6,920 nucleotides of DNA from Actinomycetota bacterium (GTDB lineage Bacteria > Actinomycetota > Coriobacteriia > Anaerosomatales > JAHIQC01): positions 1 through 6,920 of the forward strand of contig JAHIQC010000241.1 in assembly GCA_018902765.1 (NCBI GenBank). Reading direction: 5' to 3'. The notes beneath the pieces are model-generated. The model was not told the origin of the DNA. It was given only the letters and a program-made list of their open reading frames with translations, and ran no database searches. A program made the position numbers and the translations under genes. Below, piece by piece: positions 1 to 6,300 of this stretch. Each line of letters begins with the position of its first letter. The stretch's first letter is position 1.

Positions 1-10
1 AACCTACTTC

Positions 11-1426
11 ATGGCGCGATTCCACGGCATGTGGCCCGATCTGACCGCTGCTCTTGCGAAGACGCCAAGCGCACGCCCCCTTCAGGCGCTCGGCAAGGGA
101 GAACGCCTCGGCTACGCGAGCCTTGCTGCGGGCGCTATGGGAACCGGGCTGCTGTACGCGACGTGGTTGTTCTCGACTGCGACCGAACTCAACTGGACCC
201 TGCCATCGCCCGGGGTACTCAACGTCTTCGGCTATTGGCACCTCCTGTTCTTTGGCGTGCTTTCGGTGTGGTTCTGGGCGTTCTTTCTGCGCGCCGGCAC
301 GTTGCTGTACGCGGTTGCACGTCTCGACAAGGCGTCATGCGACACCCAGCTCCGCGCCGCGTTGTCTCGTATTTGGCCTGAGTTGACCGCCGTGGTCGCG
401 TCACTTGTGCTGTTTTCTCTGTTGCTCATGAGCGACTACCGGTCGTATCTTGGCGACTTCGCCGGAGGCGGGTGGACCTGGTGGTTCGGTCTTGCCATCG
501 CGCTTGTTTCGCTGAGCACAACCACATTTGCCTTCGTGCGCGCCGTCGGGCAGCCGAACCTCGACAAGCTAGCCTGCAAGCCTGATCAGAACTACTCGGC
601 CCTCAGGCTTCCCGCGACTCAAGCTGTCACGTATATCGGGATCTTGATGCTCGTGGTCGCAGGCTGGTTCGTCGCGAGCTCGTGGTCTGCAGTTGTGGGC
701 TGGCGAGGCGTTCTGTTGGCGCCGCTAGCACTCGCTGCGCTCGCCGCATGGAACTTCCAAACAGCGCTGTACGCCATGCAGGGCCGCGCTTTGTCTCGTG
801 TCGGTAGGTTCGTGGTCGCAACCGTCTTCGTCGTGCTGTTCTCGGGCTACGGCGCTGGGCTGGCATCGGCCATGGCTCTGCTGCCGGACAAGATGACGGC
901 GTGGTCCGAGTTCGCCACCGTGGTGCCGACCACGCTTGCCTCCGCTGTCATCGCGACGCTGGCCGCCTGGGCTTTGGCGCTACTCTGTATCGTCGTCGAA
1001 GAGAGTCTCCCTGACAGCGATTGGGAAATTCTGGGGGTCCACACCATTCTCGACTCTCCTGAATCCGAGATCGCTCAGAACTTCGCACAGTTCCTGCTCA
1101 TGCAGGTCTTTCTCCTGGCGCCGATGGCCATGTTCAGGACGCGAGTGCTTGGCTTCATGATCGAAGCGAATCCGAGCGAGGTGACCCAGCTGTTCTATGG
1201 CTACGCTGCCTTGGTCGGCGTGGCGATCACGTTTCCGCTCTCGCAGAACATGTCGTGGGTCCGCGAGATCAAAACCGCGGCACTTGAGAGCGGGGAGCCG
1301 GGCTCGATCGAGAAGGCGAAGCACCGCGGTGACTACTACACGATGCTGACCATCGGCGTCGGCGTGATCACGCTCATCGAGATCGGCTGGTCCTGGGTGC
1401 TTGTTCTTATCGCCACGACGAGCTGA
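11..1426 (+). CDS. Polytopic membrane protein of unknown function (possibly 5'-partial)
   Basis: A 471-residue protein with about ten or eleven hydrophobic helices, so an integral cytoplasmic-membrane protein. Likely segments are at about residues 35-57, 70-94, 120-142, 155-177, 203-225, 230-256, 266-290, 303-329, 358-380, 392-411 and 445-468. Aromatic residues are frequent in the second segment (G-Y-W-H-L-L-F-F near 74-81). The longest soluble stretches are 330-357 and 412-444, both rich in charged residues. Only one histidine (H77) sits inside a helix, so this is not a normal heme-copper oxidase subunit I. I see no nucleotide-binding or transporter signature and do not recognise the family. 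The frame is open through the ten bases before this ATG (codons for T-Y-F) and no ribosome binding site is visible, so the true start may lie left of the window. An in-frame ATG at 29 also lacks a Shine-Dalgarno. The stop is TGA at 1424-1426. The gene converges on the next one. Confidence 0.8.
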   Translation: MARFHGMWPDLTAALAKTPSARPLQALGKGERLGYASLAAGAMGTGLLYATWLFSTATELNWTLPSPGVLNVFGYWHLLFFGVLSVWFWAFFLRAGTLLYAVARLDKASCDTQLRAALSRIWPELTAVVASLVLFSLLLMSDYRSYLGDFAGGGWTWWFGLAIALVSLSTTTFAFVRAVGQPNLDKLACKPDQNYSALRLPATQAVTYIGILMLVVAGWFVASSWSAVVGWRGVLLAPLALAALAAWNFQTALYAMQGRALSRVGRFVVATVFVVLFSGYGAGLASAMALLPDKMTAWSEFATVVPTTLASAVIATLAAWALALLCIVVEESLPDSDWEILGVHTILDSPESEIAQNFAQFLLMQVFLLAPMAMFRTRVLGFMIEANPSEVTQLFYGYAALVGVAITFPLSQNMSWVREIKTAALESGEPGSIEKAKHRGDYYTMLTIGVGVITLIEIGWSWVLVLIATTS

Positions 1427-1451
1427 ACCGCTGGCTGTACGAGCCTCGCCG

Positions 1452-1814
1452 CTAGCCGTTCCTGCGCCACGGCAGCGTGCCGTCGATCTCGACTTCGAGC
1501 GAGAGGCTCAGCAGGGTTCTGACGACAACGATGAGCGCGAGCCCCAAGACGCTATCCAGGCTGCGGTCCACGACCACGGTGTAGACCAGGTCCGCGGCCA
1601 CCAGCACTTCGAGCCCGAGCAGTATCGAACGGCCGATGGACTTGCGGAGCCCCTCGTATGCGAGCGCCGCTGTCTGACCGTGTGACATCGCCAACCCAGC
1701 CCTCCCGAACGCCAAGGTGATGCCCGTCACCAGAATCGCGACACCGAGCGCTTCAAGCGCGGTTGTAATGGACTCCATGGTGGCGTAGAGGTTCATGCTG
1801 GTTAGATACCCCAA
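1452..1814 (-). CDS. DUF1622 family small integral membrane protein
   Basis: A 120-residue protein with three predicted membrane helices at about residues 15-37, 63-83 and 87-105. The C-terminal half carries the pattern I associate with DUF1622: a basic Gly-Arg turn (L-R-K-S-I-G-R), a helix with L-G-L-E-V-L-V-A-A-D-L, a short loop, a second helix ending I-V-V-V-R-T-L-L-S-L, then an acidic E-V-E-I-D-G and a terminal P-W-R-R. The function of the family is not established. I chose the TTG at 1812-1814 because AGGA (complement of 1821-1824) lies six bases upstream. The ATG at 1796 lacks a well-placed Shine-Dalgarno but is a reasonable alternative, giving 114 residues. The gene is convergent with the membrane protein on its left (25 bp between stops) and divergent from the lipoprotein gene on its right, so it is probably its own transcription unit. 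The ribosome binding site overlaps an 18-bp imperfect palindrome. Confidence 0.85.
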   Translation of the reverse strand: MGYLTSMNLYATMESITTALEALGVAILVTGITLAFGRAGLAMSHGQTAALAYEGLRKSIGRSILLGLEVLVAADLVYTVVVDRSLDSVLGLALIVVVRTLLSLSLEVEIDGTLPWRRNG

Positions 1815-1815
1815 A

Positions 1816-1833
1816 CCTCATCCTGGGACGAGG
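1816..1833 (-). promoter_or_regulatory. Ribosome binding site of the DUF1622 gene inside an imperfect palindrome
   Basis: The + strand reads CCTCATCC-TG-GGACGAGG, two 8-base arms with one mismatch. On the - strand the right-hand product is AGGATGAGG, which is the Shine-Dalgarno of the DUF1622 gene, directly before its TTG start. In the mRNA this purine tract could pair with CCTCGTC just upstream (about seven pairs with one mismatch and a four-base loop), which would hide the ribosome binding site. It could equally be a DNA operator. The pairing is seen in the sequence; the regulatory role is inferred. Confidence 0.4.
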
Positions 1834-1850
1834 CCGCATGATTCCGGGAC

Positions 1851-1868
1851 GAACACCCGGGCGTGTTC
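1851..1868. repeat. Inverted repeat GAACAC-N6-GTGTTC in the divergent intergenic region
   Basis: Six-base perfect arms (1851-1856 and 1863-1868) flank a six-base GC centre. The site lies between the divergent DUF1622 and lipoprotein genes, about 115 bp before the lipoprotein start, where a dimeric repressor or activator could serve either gene. The right arm overlaps a second small palindrome, GTTC-A-GAAC (1865-1873). No specific regulator family can be assigned from the sequence, and short palindromes are expected by chance, so this is only a candidate operator. Confidence 0.3.
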
Positions 1869-1914
1869 AGAACGTTTCACTTTTGGTCGACAGACGGTAT
1901 TCTGTTCACAGGGG

Positions 1915-1943
1915 AAGTCGCGAGCTGGTCGGACTCGCGACTT
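1915..1943 (+). promoter_or_regulatory. Perfect 10-bp stem-loop in the leader of the lipoprotein gene
   Basis: AAGTCGCGAG (1915-1924) is exactly complementary to CTCGCGACTT (1934-1943), with the nine-base loop CTGGTCGGA. It lies 38 bases before the start codon, ahead of the Shine-Dalgarno. A perfect ten-pair stem is unlikely by chance at this location. No T-tract follows, so it is not a classical intrinsic terminator of an upstream transcript. It could stabilise the mRNA, form part of a structured leader, or be an operator. I could not match the surrounding leader to a known riboswitch class by eye. Confidence 0.5.
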
Positions 1944-1966
1944 AATGGCGTCGGCACGATCTGCCT

Positions 1967-1972
1967 GGAGGG
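1967..1972 (+). promoter_or_regulatory. Ribosome binding site of the solute-binding lipoprotein gene
   Basis: GGAGGG, nine bases before the ATG at 1982. This supports the chosen start, which also gives a proper basic n-region for the lipoprotein signal peptide. A second purine run, GAGGG at 1976-1980, touches the start codon and is too close to serve. Confidence 0.75.
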
Positions 1973-1981
1973 CCCGAGGGA

Positions 1982-3265
1982 ATGCCATTTACGAACTGCC
2001 GAACGCGCTTGAGCATTTCGCGCTCAGAGCGTCGACGAGGTCTCGTCGCACCCCTGCTGCTGATGCTGCTCATTGTGTCAGTCGTTGCACTTTCAGGCTG
2101 CAGTTCCTCGGCGGAGCGAAGGCCTGCAGGCGATTCGCGCCCGCAGGCCGCGGATGCACTTCCCGACTCCGCGTACTACGTCGACCCGACGCTCGCAAAG
2201 TGGATCGATCCGGAGACCGGATACGACACGACGCGCGAGTGGACGCTCGATGGCTCAAAGTGGCCTGTGTGCGTCATCATGAGTCCTTCTCAGAGCCCGC
2301 AGTTCCTGCTCGGCGAAGGGGAGAAGGGACTATTCTCCTCGGCGTTGAAGCCCTTGGGGGTCACCCCCGAGATCGAGAAGATCGATATTCCAGCGCGCAC
2401 GTTCCATGCGCTGCAGCGCTCCAAGTGGCCGTTCGTGTATATGCCGTACGCGGTCTTCACTGATTACTGCCGCACCAACGACAACCAGGGCGGTGCCGGG
2501 GGGCTGCAGTATGTGGCGATTGCGGGCAGCACCGCGGGTGGCGGCTACACGCTCATCACCCAAGACCCTGAGATCAAGAGCGTCGCTGACCTAGCGGGCA
2601 AGACGGTTGCGGGGCTGGAGAACAATCCGGCGCGCATCGTGATCATGAGGGCTGCGGCCAAGGCCGCGGGGCTGTCCTTGGGCGACGGCGAAAACGACAT
2701 TCATTACTCGACAGGCGCCAGCGCAGATGACCTGAACGGCTACCTGGCTGGTAAGTATGATGCGGCGGTCGTGCTCTCGATCGTGAGAGAGCGCTTCCTG
2801 CGCACCGGCTCGCACACGCTCACCGACTTCACTGATGTCGGCTACACGCCCAACTACACGATCCTCACCGTTGAGCGCAGCGTGCTCGAAGAGCGCCCGG
2901 AGGTCGTAAAAGCCTTCCTTGAGGCGCACTACCAGTCCCAGGTGCTGCTTGATGCCGAGGCGCCGGGCAAGAACAATGCGCGCCTCATGGAGTCGTGGAA
3001 CGGTTACTTCCGCTCGCAGGACTCGACGGTGGCGGCGCAGCGCATGGCACCGGACCAGACAGCGTTCGATCTCATGCTCGGCAACATGCATCCAGAGCAG
3101 CGGTTGGATCCGACGCTTCTGTCGGACTGTTTCGAGTATCTGGACGCGAACGATGCGTGGGGATGGGACGGCTCGGTCGATGCATCGAGATTACTTGCAT
3201 TCGAGCTGTACGACGAGGTGTTAAAGGGGCATGACCAGGAACCGCAATCGGCGGCTTCCAAGTAA
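1982..3265 (+). CDS. Solute-binding lipoprotein, NMT1/TauA/SsuA-like (ABC-type periplasmic-binding fold)
   Basis: A 427-residue lipoprotein. Residues 1-39 form a lipoprotein signal: a basic n-region (R-R-R near 17-19), a hydrophobic stretch 21-36, and a clean lipobox L-S-G-C with the lipidated cysteine at 40. A Ser/Ala/Pro/Arg linker runs to about 65. The rest resembles class II-type binding proteins for nitrate, sulfonate or pyrimidine precursors. The clearest mark is residues 195-230 (acidic D-P-E-I-K-S-V-A-D-L-A-G-K-T-V-A, then a helix ending K-A-A-G-L), the usual second-lobe element. A glycine-rich stretch (G-S-T-A-G-G-G-Y at 182-189) lies near the hinge, and R-P-E-V-V-K-A-F-L-E at 305-314 is the typical C-terminal helix. 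Residues 330-427 are longer than usual and rich in Trp and acidic residues. The ligand cannot be read from sequence. No permease or ATPase is next to it; the downstream neighbour, 15 bp away, is a giant multiheme cytochrome, so a role as an orphan receptor or electron-transfer partner is possible. The stop is TAA at 3263-3265. Confidence 0.85.
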   Translation: MPFTNCRTRLSISRSERRRGLVAPLLLMLLIVSVVALSGCSSSAERRPAGDSRPQAADALPDSAYYVDPTLAKWIDPETGYDTTREWTLDGSKWPVCVIMSPSQSPQFLLGEGEKGLFSSALKPLGVTPEIEKIDIPARTFHALQRSKWPFVYMPYAVFTDYCRTNDNQGGAGGLQYVAIAGSTAGGGYTLITQDPEIKSVADLAGKTVAGLENNPARIVIMRAAAKAAGLSLGDGENDIHYSTGASADDLNGYLAGKYDAAVVLSIVRERFLRTGSHTLTDFTDVGYTPNYTILTVERSVLEERPEVVKAFLEAHYQSQVLLDAEAPGKNNARLMESWNGYFRSQDSTVAAQRMAPDQTAFDLMLGNMHPEQRLDPTLLSDCFEYLDANDAWGWDGSVDASRLLAFELYDEVLKGHDQEPQSAASK

Positions 3266-3266
3266 C

Positions 3267-3270
3267 GGAG
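3267..3270 (+). promoter_or_regulatory. Ribosome binding site of the multiheme cytochrome gene
   Basis: GGAG directly after the stop of the lipoprotein gene, ten bases before the ATG at 3281. The intergenic gap is only 15 bp and has no room for a promoter or terminator, which supports co-transcription with the lipoprotein gene. Confidence 0.6.
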
Positions 3271-3280
3271 CGGGTAAGTT

Positions 3281-3397
3281 ATGGGCAGCTGGGCAGGCGT
3301 GACTCGCGGGCAGACATCGACGCTGCAACGAGCAGCGATAGTCTTGGCTGTCGGGGTGTTTCTTGTGTGCCTTGCAGCGATCTTCCCGGCCAGCGCT
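3281..3397 (+). other. Sec signal peptide of the multiheme cytochrome
   Basis: Residues 1-39: short basic n-region (R9, R17), hydrophobic core from about 18 to 35, and a good signal peptidase I site A-S-A before Q40. The cysteine at 30 lies in the core without a lipobox (F-L-V-C), so this is not a lipoprotein. There is no twin-arginine motif. Export through Sec fits the need to attach heme outside the cytoplasm. Confidence 0.85.
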
Positions 3398-6300
3398 CAG
3401 GCTGTCGCCGTCTTCTCCGCGGTCACGCCGTCTCCCAACACAACTGTCACCGGAGCTCCGGCGTACGTGAAGCTGTTCGCCGACGACACATCTATGATCC
3501 TCGGCACCACGACCATGACCATCAACGGGGCCGCGGTCCCGGTCACTCTCGATTATCCCGGTCACTGGGCCGACCCGGATTGCGAGGAGAACTGGGTCAT
3601 CGACGATTACACCAACGCCACGATCTCGACACCCGGCACGATTCTGACCGCCGAAGGCACGTATAACGTGCAGGTCACCGTTCGCACACAGTCCTTGGGG
3701 ACGTCGACCTACTCGTGGTCCTTCGCGATCGCCTATCCGGCCGGAACAGCGGCTACCTTCTGGTCTCAGACTCCCGCCGCAGGCACGACGGTCACGGCAC
3801 CCGTTGCGATAAGCACGTGGATCGGTCCGGCGGCGAGCCTCTCATGGACCAACGTGTGGATCAAGCTCAATGGCACGAACGTGGCATTCAGCCCCCAGTA
3901 CGGCGGCGGAAACAGCCTTCGGGTGGTCACCGGCGACATCATCCCAATAGATGGCACGAACACAGTGCGCATCGGGGTCATGGACTCGGCGGGAAGATAC
4001 ACCGAAACCTCGTGGACCTTCGTCGCGAAGATCGTCCCGACCCTGTCTGCGCCAACGCCGACCGGTGGCGCGTCGTATTCGGGCCTCCGGCCTCCGATAG
4101 GCCTTACTATCGCCGATAACACTCTTGGACAGGTGCATCTACGCTTCGTTGTTGACGGTGCGGAGATCCAAGCCGGAATGATCGATCAGGGCGTGTTCAG
4201 GTGGACGCCGACCTACGACCTCGCGTCCGGCATCAACCACGTGGTCTCGGCCACGGTCACCGACCCTGCGGGCAACGTCTCGAGCCTGGGCTGGGAGTTC
4301 AACAATGGAGTGTTGTTCGCCTCTACGCTTCCATCGCGCAACACGACAGTCGGGGGCTCACCGGGGCAGGTGAGCGTGTACGTGGACACCCCGTCGGTGA
4401 TTCTCGACGGCGCGCGAATCTGGGTGGACGGGGTGCTCAAGCCGACTACCGTGCAGTGGGTAGGCCACATCGAGGACCCCGACTGTGAGGCGATCTGGGT
4501 CGTCGACGACTGGACTGCTGCGACGATTTCGGCCCCAAGTGGTGTCCTGCTCGAGGGTTCCCATACCGTCTACGTGGAGGTTGACACCCAAAGCGGAGGC
4601 ACTGTCAGCTACACGTGGTCGTTCACCATCGCATATCCGCCCGGCAGCCAAGCGGCCTTCTCCAATCGCGCACCGCTGCCGGGAGCGATCGTGACCGCGG
4701 ACCCACAGTTGAAGGTTTCTGTCGTGAGTCCGACGGCCGTCTACAAGTCGCAGATCTCGATCTACCTGGACGGGGTCCTGGTACCCAGCAGCTCGAACAT
4801 CAACTTCTCGACGCATCACCACCTGACCGTGGCGCCGACGAGTTTCACATCTCGCGATGGAACGCGCACAGTCAGGGTGAGCGTGCTGAGCGGCTCTGGT
4901 GTCCTGAGCGAGGACACGTGGTCGTTCCAATCGAAGATCGTGCCGACCTTTGCTGGTCAGTATCCGACGGTCGCAGTGCCCGCACGCGTACCCCGCCCAC
5001 AGATAGGTGTGCAGGTCACCGACAACGCACCCGGACAGCTTCGGGTGCGATTCAAGCTCGATGGCGTCACGTCGTTCGACGGTCAGGTGGACCAAGGAAT
5101 CTTCCGCTACACGCCGACATCAGATTTTGCGAACAACAGCAGCCACAGCGTGGTCGTCGACGCCTGGGACGCTGCCGGGAATACCGCGTCCTTGAGTTGG
5201 ACGTTCAACGTGGTTGCCCAGCCGGCCATGTCGGACTCCGGCAGTTGCGTGGCCTGTCACACGACCTTCCCGGGGACGCACTCATTTGCAAACTGCAGCG
5301 GGTGCCATGCCGATGACCCGCTCTACGACCCGCACGACTCCAACCGCTTCGCGCCGTTGGGCCCGTGCTACGACTGTCACGGCTCCTCGTACAATCACCC
5401 GCCGGCGGTCGTGTCCAACTGCACATGGTGCCACACGAACCCGGACTGGACACAGATTCCTCGGCACGATGCATCGCCTGCGCACGTGACCACGCGCACC
5501 GAGTGCGGTCCGTGTCACGACGCGAATCTGGTCACCGAACACGCCAAGTACCCATCGGCCTCTGCGTTCAAGTACCAGTGCGCCACGTGCCACGTGACCC
5601 AGGTGGCTGCGTACAACACCGCTATCGCGAACCACGACACTGATTGCTACTCGTGCCATGGCGCAGGCGATCCGCACCATGTGCAGCCAGACCTGTCGGC
5701 GCTTGCACCTCCATCGGGGCCGCAATGTTCAACGTGCCACACTGGTCTTACTCTCGAGCACCTCAAGCCGACATCCACGAGCGCCGCTGACGGCTGCGAT
5801 GCCTGTCACGCCGCAGGTGGCGCGCGCGACTCGATCACGGGCGCTTGGGACCGCACCTGCGACACGACCGGCTGTCACGACGCGGCCGGCGCCCGCCCCG
5901 TACACGAGAACTACTGCTTCGCGTGCCACGACACCTCCCAGCCCGATTTCTCGGTCGCCAAGACGGCCTTCCCGCCCGTGATCGACGTGAACCGCGACAC
6001 GGCCTGCAAGGCCTGCCACACGTCATCACTCGTCGGCACCCACCCGTACCATCAGTCAGGCTCTAACTGCGGTGCGGCCTGCCATCCCGGCTGGGGAACC
6101 TCGCTCGTGTCCGCGACTCCGCTCTACGTCGACCCGGTCTCGGGCGCTTCGTTCGGCAGCGTCGGGTCCAAGTCCACACCCGCGGCTTTGCTCCACAGCA
6201 TCCACGCCAACCCGCGCTGGCCCGCCACGCTCGGCATCGCCACAAGCGTGTGCTCGAGCTGTCATGCGACCGCTGCGTGCAACGCATGTCACACCGGTGC

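Noticed and set aside
11..1426. Heme-copper oxidase or nitric oxide reductase subunit I identity for the first gene
   Set aside because: The helix with Y-W-H-L-L-F-F is suggestive, but the conserved set of intramembrane histidines is absent; only H77 lies in a helix.
1427..1451. Bidirectional terminator between the convergent membrane-protein genes
   Set aside because: The 25-bp gap holds only a poor, mismatched inverted repeat and no T-tract on either strand.
1875..1903. Possible sigma-70 promoter: TTTCAC, 17-bp spacer, TATTCT, ahead of the lipoprotein gene
   Set aside because: The -35 box matches the consensus poorly and the -10 box only partly. The spacing is right, but this is too weak to list as a promoter.
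1795..2463. 222-codon + strand frame across the intergenic region and the start of the lipoprotein gene
   Set aside because: The product is Arg/Cys/His-rich with no hydrophobic or domain pattern. It overlaps a lipoprotein gene with a clean lipobox and ribosome binding site, so it is a shadow frame.
3281..3397. Lipoprotein reading of the cytochrome signal peptide because of Cys30
   Set aside because: The residues before C30 (F-L-V) do not fit a lipobox, and a good A-S-A signal peptidase I site follows at 37-39.
4358..5095. Antisense open frame of 245 codons opposite the Ig-like blocks
   Set aside because: It lies wholly inside the cytochrome gene, whose frame shows signal peptide, repeats and heme motifs. 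The antisense product is Arg/His-rich with no domain signs, as expected from a GC-rich shadow frame.
4615..5316. 233-codon + strand frame inside the cytochrome gene
   Set aside because: It is out of phase with the real heme-protein frame and gives an Arg/Gly-rich product with no motif.
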